Positions 7,902 to 15,695 are shown, numbered from the stretch's first letter. The stretch is 21,945 nt of DNA from JBDHRG01 sp039807445 (GCA_039807445.1 JBDHRG010000045.1:1-21945); one strand, 5' to 3'. Numbers and translations are program-made. The notes: generated from the letters alone by a model not told the origin.

Positions 7902-9044
7902 ATGCGCATGTTTCCTGCAAGGCCCCTGCTGTTCGCGCTGCTCGGCCTGAGCGCGGCGTGCGCGCCGCTGCCGCCCGCCGCCCCTCCGCAGGAGAGCGCC
8001 GCGCCCGCCGAGGGTTCCACCGCCGAGCCGCTGGCGCTGCAAGCCGCTGCGCCGCGGACCTATATCGTGCGGCGCGGCGACACGCTGTGGGACATCGCCG
8101 GGCGCTTCCTGACCCAGCCCTGGCGCTGGCCCGAGCTGTGGCGGAACAATCCGCAGGTCCGCAATCCGCATCTGATCTATCCCGGCGACGTGCTCGAGCT
8201 GGTCGACGACGGCGGCCGGGCGGTGCTGCGCGTCGCCCGCCGCGGCGAGCAAGCCGCCCACCCGATCGCGACGGTGCCGTTCGCGGCGATCCAGCCCTTC
8301 CTGCGCCGCGGCGCGGTGCTCGACGAAGACGGCTGGGGACGTTTGCCCTACCTGCTCGGCGCCGCCGACGCGCGGCTGCTGTATGGCACCGGCGACCGCG
8401 TCTACGCGCGCGGGCTGGCCGCCGCGGCCGAGGGCGAACGCTACCAGGTGTTGCGCCCAGCCGGCGAATACCGCGACCCCGACACCGGCGAGGCGCTCGG
8501 CTGGTACGCGCTCGACGTCGGCGACGCCGTGCTCGAGCGCGGCGGCGATCCGGTGACGCTGAAGCTCACTGCGATGCGCCGCGAAGGGCGCAACGGCGAC
8601 CGCCTGCAGCCGACCTGGAGCGAGGATGCGGCAGCGGGTTTCGCGCCGCAGCCGGCGCCGCCGGGCGTGCGCGGCACGATCGTCGCGGTGCAGGGCGGCG
8701 AGGGCGTGTCGCTGATCGGCCAGTACGCCAGCGTGGTGCTGAACCTGGGTCGCCGCGATGGCATCGCGCCCGGACACGTGTTCGCTGCGTACACCGCCGG
8801 CGCACTGCTGACCGACCCCTATTCGCCGCAGCGGCGGCGGCTGCGCGGCGACCTGTTCCCGGTCGAAACCGAATACTTGTCCGCCGGCTGGTCGGGGGAG
8901 GTCGCCAGCGGGCCGCGGGTCTACCTGCCCGACGAGCGCGTCGCGGTGGCGATGGTCTACCAGAGCTTCGACCGCGTCAGCTACGCGCTGGTGATGAAGG
9001 CGGTGCGACCGCTGCGCATCGGCGACCGCGTCGGCGCGCCCTAG
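7902..9044 (+). CDS. LysM-domain envelope protein, probable lipoprotein
   Basis: This 380-residue exported protein has a hydrophobic leader (PLLFALLGLSAAC) ending at C20. The lipobox is imperfect (S at -3), so it could be a lipoprotein or be cleaved nearby. A proline/alanine-rich linker follows (21-50). A single LysM domain (about 52-100; YIVRRGDTLWDIAGRFL through NPHLIYPGDVLEL) should bind peptidoglycan glycan chains. The long remaining part (100-380) is of unknown function; its last third (GTIVAVQGGEGVSLIGQYASVVLNLG) reads like a small beta-barrel. LysM proteins of this kind are typically next to dprA in betaproteobacteria. A ribosome binding site AAGGA ends 4 bases before the first ATG and 10 before a second in-frame ATG at 7908, so initiation at 7908 is also possible. 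dprA starts 5 bp after the stop. Confidence 0.88.
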   Translation: MRMFPARPLLFALLGLSAACAPLPPAAPPQESAAPAEGSTAEPLALQAAAPRTYIVRRGDTLWDIAGRFLTQPWRWPELWRNNPQVRNPHLIYPGDVLELVDDGGRAVLRVARRGEQAAHPIATVPFAAIQPFLRRGAVLDEDGWGRLPYLLGAADARLLYGTGDRVYARGLAAAAEGERYQVLRPAGEYRDPDTGEALGWYALDVGDAVLERGGDPVTLKLTAMRREGRNGDRLQPTWSEDAAAGFAPQPAPPGVRGTIVAVQGGEGVSLIGQYASVVLNLGRRDGIAPGHVFAAYTAGALLTDPYSPQRRRLRGDLFPVETEYLSAGWSGEVASGPRVYLPDERVAVAMVYQSFDRVSYALVMKAVRPLRIGDRVGAP

Positions 9045-9049
9045 CGCCG

Positions 9050-10174
9050 ATGACCGAGCTCGCCGACTGGCTGACGCTGTTGCGCGCGCCGGGGATCGGG
9101 CCGGTGCGCTTCCACGCGCTGCTCGCGCGCTTCGGCTCGCCGGCGGCGGTGCTCGGCGCCGGACGCGGCGCGTGGGAGCAGGCGGGGCTGGCGGCGCAGA
9201 CGCAGGACTGGCTCGCCGCACCCGACTGCGCCGCGATCGGGCGCGATCTGGCGTGGGCCGCGCAGTCCCCCAGGCGGCTGCTCCTCTGGACCGATCCCGA
9301 CTATCCGCCACTGTTGCGCGCGATCGAGGCGCCGCCGCCGCTGCTGTTCGTGCACGGCGACGTCGAGGCGCTCGGCTGGCCGGCGCTCGCGATCGTCGGC
9401 TCGCGCAAGCCGACGCCGGCCGGGCGCGAAACCGCGCGCGACTTCGCCCGCCACCTCGCGGCGAGCGGCTTCGGCGTGGTCAGCGGGCTCGCGCTCGGCA
9501 TCGACGCCGAGGCGCACCGCGGCGCGCTCGAAGCCGAGGGCCGCACCGTCGCGGTTTTCGGCACCGGCCTCGACCGCGTCTACCCGGCGGTCAACCGCGA
9601 GCTGGCGCACACGATCGTCGCCGGCGGCGGCGCGCTGGTCAGCGAGCTGCCGACCCGCACGCCGGTGCTGGCCGAGAATTTCCCGCGCCGCAACCGCATC
9701 CTCGCCGGGCTCGCGCTCGGCACGCTGGTGGTCGAGGCGGCGCTGAAGAGCGGCTCGCTGATCACCGCGCGCTTCGCCGCCGAGCAGGGGCGCGAGGTGT
9801 TCGCGATCCCGGGTTCGATCCACAATCCGATGGCGCGCGGCTGCCATGCGCTGATCCGCGACGGCGCCAAGCTGGTCGAGACCGCCGCCGACATCCTCGC
9901 CGAGCTCGCGCCGCGCGCGCGCGCCGCGCTCGAGGGCGTGGCCGACACCCCCGCCGCGGCGCCGAACCGGCCCGAAGACCTCGACGAGGACTACCGCAAG
10001 CTGCTGCAAACCCTCGGCGATGCGCCGGTTTCGGTCGATTCTCTGGTGCAGCGCAGCGGATTGACGGCCGAAAGTGTTTCCTCCATGCTGCTGATCCTCG
10101 AGCTCAGGGGGTATGTGGCCGCCCTGCCCGGTGGCCTGTACACGCGGCTCGGTCCGACATGGGGTGGTGGATGA
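9050..10174 (+). CDS. dprA: DNA processing protein DprA (Smf)
   Basis: DprA binds single-stranded DNA taken up during natural transformation and loads RecA on it. The 374-residue protein has an N-terminal helix-hairpin-helix-like region (1-60; LLRAPGIGPVRFHALLARFG) and the extended Rossmann DprA fold (about 78-285). Visible motifs are AIVGSRKPTPAG, VVSGLALGIDAEAHRGAL and GSLITARFAAEQGREVFAIPGSI. A C-terminal winged-helix domain (about 310-374) is present, as in the longer DprA proteins. It starts 5 bp after the LysM gene, and its stop overlaps the smg start as ATGA, so these genes are co-transcribed. The presence of dprA suggests, but does not prove, transformability. Confidence 0.95.
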   Translation: MTELADWLTLLRAPGIGPVRFHALLARFGSPAAVLGAGRGAWEQAGLAAQTQDWLAAPDCAAIGRDLAWAAQSPRRLLLWTDPDYPPLLRAIEAPPPLLFVHGDVEALGWPALAIVGSRKPTPAGRETARDFARHLAASGFGVVSGLALGIDAEAHRGALEAEGRTVAVFGTGLDRVYPAVNRELAHTIVAGGGALVSELPTRTPVLAENFPRRNRILAGLALGTLVVEAALKSGSLITARFAAEQGREVFAIPGSIHNPMARGCHALIRDGAKLVETAADILAELAPRARAALEGVADTPAAAPNRPEDLDEDYRKLLQTLGDAPVSVDSLVQRSGLTAESVSSMLLILELRGYVAALPGGLYTRLGPTWGGG

Positions 10175-10641
10175 AAGAAGACGTCCTCGACGTGTTGATG
10201 TACCTGTTCCAGAACTACATCGGCGACGACGTCGACCCCGACCGCGATTCGATGCACGACGAGCTCCTCGAGGCCGGTTTCCCCCGCGGCGAAGTCAAGC
10301 GAGCTTTCGACTGGCTGGAGGGTCTCGCCGCCCGCCAGCAGGAAGCGCCGGTGCCGCTCGGCAGCGGCGCGTTCCGCATCTTCACCGCGCAGGAGTGCGA
10401 GCGCCTTGACATCGGGGGTCGCGGCTTCCTGATGCACCTCGAACAGATCGGCGTCCTGAGCCCCGAGGCGCGCGAGCTGGTGATGGACCGCGTGCTGGCG
10501 CTCGACACCGACGACGGGATCGACGGCACCCAGCTCAAGTGGCTGATCCTGATGGTGCTGTTCAACCAGCCCGGGCAAGAGGATGCCTACGCCTGGGTCG
10601 AAGACCTGCTGCTCGATGAATTCAGCGGGACCTTGCACTAG
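10171..10641 (+). CDS. smg: Smg family protein (DUF494)
   Basis: This 156-residue acidic cytoplasmic protein begins MKEDVLDVLMYLFQNYI. It has the recognisable DUF494/Smg pattern, including FDWLEGL, R.F...E...L...GRGFLMHLEQIGVL and the C-terminal WLILMVLFNQPGQEDAYAWVEDLL. Length matches E. coli Smg (157). Its molecular function is not known. It occurs next to dprA and topA in many beta- and gammaproteobacteria, as here. Translation is coupled to dprA by a 4-bp ATGA overlap (10171-10174). A longer frame upstream of this start is a shadow of dprA. Confidence 0.93.
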   Translation: MKEDVLDVLMYLFQNYIGDDVDPDRDSMHDELLEAGFPRGEVKRAFDWLEGLAARQQEAPVPLGSGAFRIFTAQECERLDIGGRGFLMHLEQIGVLSPEARELVMDRVLALDTDDGIDGTQLKWLILMVLFNQPGQEDAYAWVEDLLLDEFSGTLH

Positions 10642-10643
10642 GC

Positions 10644-10649
10644 TATCCT
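10644..10649 (+). promoter_or_regulatory. Candidate -10 element upstream of topA
   Basis: GGCTATCCTG directly after the smg stop contains TATCCT (10644-10649). A weak TTCAGC lies 17 bp upstream inside the smg end. A second TATCCT is at 10706-10711. Either could serve topA, whose start is at 10750 in a 108-bp gap. No terminator-like hairpin with a T tract was seen between smg and topA, so read-through is also possible. Confidence 0.3.
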
Positions 10650-10749
10650 GCTGTCCGCGGCCGGGCGCTGCCGGTTCGCTCCCCGCCGACCCTGCGCCGA
10701 TTCCGTATCCTTGAGATCCGGACCCCGTGATCCTGAACCGAGCCTCGAG

Positions 10750-13086
10750 ATGAGCAAGCATCTGGTCATCGTGGAGTCGCCGGCGAAGGCCAAGACCATC
10801 AAGAAGTACCTGGGCAAGGACTTCGAGGTGCTGGCTTCGTACGGCCATGTCCGCGACCTCGTCCCCAAGGAGGGCGCCGTCGATCCCGATCGCGACTTCG
10901 CGATGAAGTACGAAGTCATCGACCGCAATCAGAAGCATGTCGACGCCATCGCCAGGGCCATCGCCAAGGCCGATGCGCTGTACCTCGCGACCGACCCCGA
11001 CCGCGAGGGCGAGGCGATCTCCTGGCATCTGTACGAGATCCTGAAAGGCCGTGGCCTGCTCGACGACAAGGCCGTCAAGCGCGTGGTGTTCCACGAGATC
11101 ACCCGGCGCGCGATCCAGGAGGCGATCGCCCGGCCGCGCGACCTGGAGATGGATCTGGTCAATGCGCAGCAGGCGCGCCGCGCGCTCGACTACCTGGTCG
11201 GCTTCAACCTGTCGCCGCTGCTGTGGAAGAAGATCAAGCGCGGGCTGTCGGCCGGGCGGGTGCAGTCGCCGGCGCTGCGGCTGATCGTCGAGCGCGAGGA
11301 AGAGATCGAGCGCTTCGAGGCGCGCGAGTACTGGACGCTCGAGGGCGATTGCAGCAAGGCCGGGCAGGCCTTCGTCGCCAAGCTGGTCGCGTACCGCGGC
11401 GAGAAGCTGACCCAGTTCAGCGTCGACAACGGCGAAACCGCCGAAGCCATGCGCGCGGCGCTGTGGGATGCGGCCGGCGGGATGCTCCGCGCCGCGAAGG
11501 TCGAGAAGAAGCAGCGCAAACGCAACCCGGCGGCGCCGTTCACGACCTCGACGCTGCAGCAGGAGGCTTCGCGCAAGCTCGGCTTCTCGGCCAACCGCAC
11601 GATGCGCACCGCGCAACAGTTGTACGAAGGCATCGACATCGGCACCGGCACCGTCGGCCTGATCACCTACATGCGCACCGACTCGGTCAACCTCGCCGCC
11701 GAGGCGCTGGCCGAGCTCCGCGAGCTGATCGCCGCCAGGTACGGCGCGCACAACGTGCCACCCAGCCCGCGCACCTACAAAACCAAGGCCAAGAACGCCC
11801 AGGAGGCGCATGAGGCGATCCGCCCGACCTCGGCGGTGATCGAACCCGACGCCGTGCGTGCCAGCCTCACCTCCGACCAGCACAAGCTCTACGAGCTGAT
11901 CTGGAAGCGCACCGTGGCGTGCCAGATGATCCCGGCGACGCTCGACACCGTCGCGGTCGACCTGGCTTGCGGCGAGGACGGCATCGGCACCTTCCGCGCC
12001 AGCGGCTCGACCGTCGCCGACCCCGGCTTCCTGATGGTGTACGAGGAAGGCGTCGACGACGCCAGGAAGAAGGATGCCGACGACGAGGACAGCGGCCGCA
12101 TCCTGCCGCCGCTGGCCGAAGGCGAGCGCGTGCCGCTGGCCGGCATCCGCGCCGAGCAGCACTTCACCGAGCCGCCGCCGCGCTATTCCGAGGCGAGCCT
12201 GGTCAAGGCGCTCGAAGAGTTCGGCATCGGCCGGCCTTCGACGTATGCCGCGATCATCTCGACGCTGCAGGCGCGCGAGTACGCGCTGATCGAGGGCCGG
12301 CGCTTCGTGCCGACCGACATCGGCCGCATCGTCAACCGCTTCCTGACCCAGCACTTCACGCGCTACGTCGACTACGACTTCACCGCGAAGCTCGAGGACG
12401 AGCTCGACGAAGTCTCGCGCGGCGAGAAAAACTGGGTGCCGCTGATGCGCGCCTTCTGGGTGCCGTTCAAGGACCTGGTCGAAGCCAAGGAAGGTTCGGT
12501 GTCACGCACCGAAGTGGTGCAGGCGCGCGAGCTCGGCACCGATCCGAAGTCGGGTAAGCCGGTGTCGGTGCGCATCGGCCGCTTCGGCCCCTTCGCGCAG
12601 ATCGGCACCAAGGACGACGCCGACAAGCCGAAATTCGCCAGCCTGCGCCCCGAGCAGCGCATGGACACGATCACGCTCGAGGAGGCGCTGGCCTTGTTCG
12701 CGCTGCCGCGCGAGCTCGGCACCACTGCCGAAGGCGAGCCGATCAAGGCCAACGTCGGCCGCTTCGGCCCCTACGTGCAGTACGGCAAGAAGTACGTGTC
12801 GCTGAAGGAAGACGATCCGTACACGGTCAGCCGCGAGCGCGCGCTCGAGCTGATCGCCGCACACCGGGAGGCCGAAGCCAACAAGCTGATCCTGGCCTTC
12901 CCGGGCTCGGCGGTGCAGGTGCTGAACGGCCGCTGGGGGCCGTACATCAGCGACGGCAAGAAGAACGCCAAGATCCCCAAGGATCGCGATCCGAAGACGC
13001 TGACGCTCGAAGACTGCGAAGCGCTGCTCGCCGCCGCGCCCGAAAAGAAGGCGGCGCCGCGCCGGCGTAGCGCCAAGGCGGGGTGA
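10750..13086 (+). CDS. topA: DNA topoisomerase I (type IA)
   Basis: This enzyme relaxes negatively supercoiled DNA by single-strand passage. The 778-residue protein has an N-terminal Toprim domain (LVIVESPAKAKTIKKYLG with catalytic E9, and TDPDREGEA near residue 81). The type IA core has active-site tyrosine Y307 in GLITYMRTDSVN and the conserved GRPSTYA motif near residue 496. The C-terminus carries three glycine-rich topoisomerase repeats near residues 608 (GRFGPFAQIG), 670 (GRFGPYVQYGKKYVS) and 727 (GRWGPYISDGKK), then a basic tail. There are no CxxC zinc-finger pairs of the E. coli type, so substrate DNA is held by these repeats instead. The start MSKHLVIVESPAKAK was chosen over one 13 codons upstream because it is the family N-terminus. 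Confidence 0.97.
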   Translation: MSKHLVIVESPAKAKTIKKYLGKDFEVLASYGHVRDLVPKEGAVDPDRDFAMKYEVIDRNQKHVDAIARAIAKADALYLATDPDREGEAISWHLYEILKGRGLLDDKAVKRVVFHEITRRAIQEAIARPRDLEMDLVNAQQARRALDYLVGFNLSPLLWKKIKRGLSAGRVQSPALRLIVEREEEIERFEAREYWTLEGDCSKAGQAFVAKLVAYRGEKLTQFSVDNGETAEAMRAALWDAAGGMLRAAKVEKKQRKRNPAAPFTTSTLQQEASRKLGFSANRTMRTAQQLYEGIDIGTGTVGLITYMRTDSVNLAAEALAELRELIAARYGAHNVPPSPRTYKTKAKNAQEAHEAIRPTSAVIEPDAVRASLTSDQHKLYELIWKRTVACQMIPATLDTVAVDLACGEDGIGTFRASGSTVADPGFLMVYEEGVDDARKKDADDEDSGRILPPLAEGERVPLAGIRAEQHFTEPPPRYSEASLVKALEEFGIGRPSTYAAIISTLQAREYALIEGRRFVPTDIGRIVNRFLTQHFTRYVDYDFTAKLEDELDEVSRGEKNWVPLMRAFWVPFKDLVEAKEGSVSRTEVVQARELGTDPKSGKPVSVRIGRFGPFAQIGTKDDADKPKFASLRPEQRMDTITLEEALALFALPRELGTTAEGEPIKANVGRFGPYVQYGKKYVSLKEDDPYTVSRERALELIAAHREAEANKLILAFPGSAVQVLNGRWGPYISDGKKNAKIPKDRDPKTLTLEDCEALLAAAPEKKAAPRRRSAKAG

Positions 13087-13102
13087 AGATCAGGAGACTC
13101 CG

Positions 13103-13369
13103 ATGATCGATGTGAAACAGGCCGTGGCCTCGGCTGAGCAGTCGCTGCAGGATCTCTACGCTGATCGGACACTCTCCGACATTGCGCTCGAAGAGGTCGA
13201 ACTGAGCGATGACGAGCGCTACTGGCTGATCACGCTGGGGTTTGCCGATCTGTCGCGAGATACGACCAGCGTCGTCAATCCGTTCGGCTCGCGCCGCAGG
13301 ATCTACAAGTCGTTCAAGGTCGATGCTGCGACGGGCAAGGTTCTGGCGATGAAGATCCGTGAAGTATGA
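13103..13369 (+). CDS. Small orphan protein coupled to a PIN-domain gene
   Basis: This 88-residue acidic protein has a strong ribosome binding site (AGGAGA, 5 bases before ATG) 16 bp after topA. The first 25 residues look helical (VKQAVASAEQSLQDLYA). The rest alternates strand-like stretches: IALEEVELSDDERYWLITLGF, then RRIYKSFKVDAATGKVLAMKI. A sheet ending in 'FKVDAATGKVLAMKI' resembles PepSY-like folds, but I cannot assign a family firmly. There is no visible DNA-binding motif, signal peptide or membrane segment. It overlaps the next gene by ATGA (13366-13369), so the two are translated together and their products probably work together. Base composition is less GC-rich than topA, suggesting an acquired cassette. 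A non-classical antitoxin role is a guess. Confidence 0.8.
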   Translation: MIDVKQAVASAEQSLQDLYADRTLSDIALEEVELSDDERYWLITLGFADLSRDTTSVVNPFGSRRRIYKSFKVDAATGKVLAMKIREV

Positions 13370-13866
13370 CGCCGTCCGACGAGGTGCAGCGCCTCGTCGC
13401 GCGGTATCGCCGCAAGGGCGTGCTGGTCGATGCGAACCTGTTGCTGCTCTGGTGCGTCGGTTCGATCGATCGGCGTCTGGTCACGCAATTCAAGCGCACG
13501 CGGACCTACGTTCCGGAAGACTTCGATCTGCTGTGCCGATTGCTCGGGCAGTTCGAGCGCTGGCTCACCTCTCCGAACATCCTCACCGAAGTCAGCAATC
13601 TCGGCGATTTCTCCGGCCGTCACCGTGACGCGTTCCATGCGCGGTTCGCGCATGCCTTGACCGTGCTCGAAGAGCGTTACGAACCGAGTGTCGGCCTGGC
13701 AGGGACGGCGGAGTTGCGCAAGTTCGGACTCAGCGACGCCGTGTCCGTCACGCTCACGGCGCGGGAGTGCCTGCTCCTGAGCGACGATCTGGCACTGGTC
13801 GGCTTCGTCCAGTCGAGGGGCGGGGATGCCCTGAATTTCAATCACATTCGCACCTTGACCTGGTAA
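13366..13866 (+). CDS. PIN-like domain protein, putative ribonuclease
   Basis: This 166-residue protein is a likely PIN-fold nuclease. The acidic residues expected for metal binding occur in order: D22 in GVLVDANLLLLW, E75 in NILTEVSNL, D124 in FGLSDAVSV and D140/D141 in ECLLLSDDLALVG. The pattern 'DAN..L' near the N-terminus, 'TEV' in the middle and 'SDD..L' late is typical of PIN domains such as VapC-like toxins. It is longer than a usual VapC (about 130), with extra helices at 40-70 and 85-105. The start overlaps the upstream 88-residue gene by 4 bp with no strong ribosome binding site of its own, indicating coupling. RNA cleavage is inferred from the fold pattern only. Confidence 0.8.
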   Translation: MTPSDEVQRLVARYRRKGVLVDANLLLLWCVGSIDRRLVTQFKRTRTYVPEDFDLLCRLLGQFERWLTSPNILTEVSNLGDFSGRHRDAFHARFAHALTVLEERYEPSVGLAGTAELRKFGLSDAVSVTLTARECLLLSDDLALVGFVQSRGGDALNFNHIRTLTW

Positions 13867-13879
13867 TGCCCTGATCGGT

Positions 13880-14434
13880 ATGTCGCGCGTCCATCTCGCC
13901 CGAGCCGCCCGCGTCGTCGCCGCCGGCGGCGTGATCGCCTATCCGACCGAAGCCGTGTACGGTCTCGGCTGCGACCCGCGCGATGCCGAGGCCGTGCTGC
14001 GGCTGCTGGCGCTGAAGCGCCGCCCGGTGGCCAAGGGCGTGATCCTGATCGCCGCCGGGTTCGACCAGCTCGAGCCCTTCCTGTTGCCGCTGAGCGCAGC
14101 CCTGCGCGCGCGGGTCGAACCGAGCTGGCCCGGCCCCAACACCTGGCTGTTGCCGTGCCGCCCCGATGTGCCGCGCTGGCTCAGAGGCGACCATGACACG
14201 CTCGCGGTGCGCGTCACCGCGCACCCGGTCGCGGCCGCCTTGTGCCGCGCCTGCGCGGGGCCGCTGGTGTCGACCTCGGCCAACCTCGCCGGTCGCCCGC
14301 CTGCGCGCAGTCCGCTCGAGGTGCGCGCGCGCCTCGGGCGTGAGGTCGACTACGTCGTGCACGGCCCGCTCGGCGGCCTCGACCGTCCGACCACGATTCG
14401 CGATGCTCTGACCGGCCGCGTCGTCCGCGTCTGA
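13880..14434 (+). CDS. tsaC: Threonylcarbamoyl-AMP synthase (TsaC/YrdC/Sua5 family)
   Basis: TsaC makes threonylcarbamoyl-AMP from threonine, bicarbonate and ATP for the t6A37 modification of tRNAs reading ANN codons. The 184-residue single-domain protein shows the YrdC signatures GGVIAYPTEAVYGLGCDP (17-34), LKRRPVAKGVILI (45-57), a PGPNTWLLP segment and VSTSANLAGRPPA (130-142). Length matches E. coli TsaC (190) rather than two-domain Sua5. The start is 13 bp after the PIN gene stop; no strong ribosome binding site is visible. Codon use is strongly GC-rich, like topA and hemF and unlike the two genes before it and the two after it, so it appears to be the native gene in a patch of accessory ones. 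Confidence 0.94.
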   Translation: MSRVHLARAARVVAAGGVIAYPTEAVYGLGCDPRDAEAVLRLLALKRRPVAKGVILIAAGFDQLEPFLLPLSAALRARVEPSWPGPNTWLLPCRPDVPRWLRGDHDTLAVRVTAHPVAAALCRACAGPLVSTSANLAGRPPARSPLEVRARLGREVDYVVHGPLGGLDRPTTIRDALTGRVVRV

Positions 14435-14441
14435 AGCCCTT

Positions 14442-14852
14442 ATGCCGGCATCGCTGCGGCTATGCTGGAGCGACCAAGCAGGCGGGGTGCACCTGCCCGG
14501 AGCTGCCCCATGGTCGACCGACGGCGAAGATAAGGTACTGGTCGCGTTCGCATCGCTGCTCGCAGCGCCGAGTCTGGCGCGGGAGTCCAAGGCGCCGGCC
14601 GGTGCCTCATTCAGTGAGCGGGTGCGCCGAGTCGTCGTCGCGCAGCTTGGGGTGCGCCCGGTGGAAGTCCGGGACCATGCGCGGTTCGTGGAGGATCTCG
14701 GTGCGGACTCCCTCGATGAGGTCGAGTTGATCATGGCCTTCGAAGAGGAGTTCGAGATCGAGATTCCGGACCGTGATGCCGAGCGTCTGCACACGGTCGG
14801 ACAGGTCATCGGCTATCTGCAGCGGCGGCTCGCGGCGCAGACTCCGCGTTAG
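14442..14852 (+). CDS. Stand-alone acyl carrier protein with doubtful N-terminal extension
   Basis: The C-terminal 80 residues form a clear acyl carrier protein: ERVRRVVVAQLGV, FVEDLGADSLDEVELIMAFEEEF and HTVGQVIGYLQ align readily with E. coli AcpP. The phosphopantetheine-bearing serine is S90 in the DSL motif. The first 55 or so residues (hydrophobic VLVAFASLLAAPSLA within them) are not part of an ACP. The annotated ATG lies 7 bp after tsaC with no ribosome binding site, and a -10-like TATGCT lies downstream of it. Real translation may begin at GTG 14487 or GTG 14622; the latter gives a normal 76-residue ACP. No ketosynthase or other fatty-acid gene is nearby, so this is a specialised ACP of unknown partner, not the main AcpP of the fab cluster. 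Confidence 0.8.
   Translation: MPASLRLCWSDQAGGVHLPGAAPWSTDGEDKVLVAFASLLAAPSLARESKAPAGASFSERVRRVVVAQLGVRPVEVRDHARFVEDLGADSLDEVELIMAFEEEFEIEIPDRDAERLHTVGQVIGYLQRRLAAQTPR
14461..14466 (+). promoter_or_regulatory. Candidate -10 element inside the annotated 5' end of the ACP gene
   Basis: CGGCTATGCTGGA contains TATGCT at 14461-14466, 26 bp after the tsaC stop. The same core recurs before hemF and arsS. If it is active, transcription would begin near 14473, downstream of the first possible ACP start codon, favouring a later start. No matching -35 was found. Confidence 0.3.
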
Positions 14853-14885
14853 CGGTTTGGCGGCGAACTCGCGACAGGGGGCGGC

Positions 14886-15677
14886 ATGAAGGATTGGATC
14901 GAAACCCTGGAGGCTGGTGTGCGCCTGCTGATCAAGGTCATCGGCGCGCTGATCCTGTTGATGCTGTTGTTCTGGCGTGAGCCTCTGGCCACCGCGTTCG
15001 AAGAGTTCACGAGCGACGTGCTCACGACGCTCGAACGCGCGGGTATCCGTGTGCGAAAGGGCAATCTCCTCGGCGTCGAGTTCGATGTTGACGATGCGCG
15101 CCAGAAGGTCGCCGGTGTCAGCCGGGCGATCGGGGATGTCGTGGCCAAACTGGACGAGGCGGCTCCCAAGGCGGCCGATCCCGGGCTCCGCGACGAGCTG
15201 GCGGACTTGTCGAAACGGCTGCGAGCCGCGGCGGCGGGGGCCGAGAGTATCGACGTGCAGATCGGTGTCGCCGCGGCACAGGGGGTGACCGAGCGGCCGC
15301 TGCGCTCGGTCGAGCAGTCCTCGCCATCGCCGGTGAAGCCGGTGCCAGGGGAAGGCGGCGGCGCTGCGGTTTCGGCCTTGTCCTCATCAAGTGCCTGGGG
15401 TGTCGTGATCGGCAGCGACGTCGATCTCTCGGCGGCTCAGGACGAGGTGAAACGGGCCCGCAAGGCGGTTGCGCAGGGGGGGCTGCCGGCGCTCGACGTG
15501 TTCGTATTCCTGCGCAACAACTGGTACCAGACCGTCGTCGTCTTCTCCGGCGCGGGCGAAGCGCGCAACGCGTTGCCTGTACTCCGCGAGGTGCGCAAAA
15601 GTGCCTATGCGGTTGCGCTGGATCGCTGGTGCGCCGGCCCTGAAAAGCGTGACGGCTTCATGGCCTGTGGCGGTTGA
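14886..15677 (+). CDS. Single-pass membrane protein with C-terminal SPOR-like domain
   Basis: This 263-residue protein has one N-terminal transmembrane helix (about 13-30; LLIKVIGALILLMLLFW). A helical region follows (35-58), then FDVDDARQKVAGVSRAIGDVVAKL with a likely coiled coil (65-118). A Ser/Pro/Gly linker lies at 140-170. The compact C-terminal domain (171-249) begins WGVVIGSDVDLSAAQDEVKRA and ends ALDRWC. Its strand-helix-strand-strand-helix-strand order, with NNWYQTVVVF and GEARNALPVLREVR, is reminiscent of SPOR domains, which bind glycan-stripped peptidoglycan; this is fold-pattern reasoning, not a verified match. It starts 33 bp after the ACP stop with an AGGGGG ribosome binding site. 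Composition is less GC-rich than hemF. Cellular role is unknown. Confidence 0.8.
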   Translation: MKDWIETLEAGVRLLIKVIGALILLMLLFWREPLATAFEEFTSDVLTTLERAGIRVRKGNLLGVEFDVDDARQKVAGVSRAIGDVVAKLDEAAPKAADPGLRDELADLSKRLRAAAAGAESIDVQIGVAAAQGVTERPLRSVEQSSPSPVKPVPGEGGGAAVSALSSSSAWGVVIGSDVDLSAAQDEVKRARKAVAQGGLPALDVFVFLRNNWYQTVVVFSGAGEARNALPVLREVRKSAYAVALDRWCAGPEKRDGFMACGG

Positions 15678-15689
15678 ATCGCTACGCGC

Positions 15690-15695
15690 TATGCT
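15690..15695 (+). promoter_or_regulatory. Candidate extended -10 element for hemF
   Basis: GCGCTATGCTGCG in the 48-bp gap before hemF contains TATGCT (15690-15695), 30 bases before the hemF ATG. A TTGAAT lies 10 bp upstream of it, too close to be a standard -35. The call rests on similarity to other CGCTAT-type hexamers in the window. Confidence 0.35.

Noticed and set aside
9991..12354. Long minus-strand frame antisense to dprA, smg and topA
   Set aside because: Shadow of topA; no ribosome binding site or domain, and topA is unambiguous.
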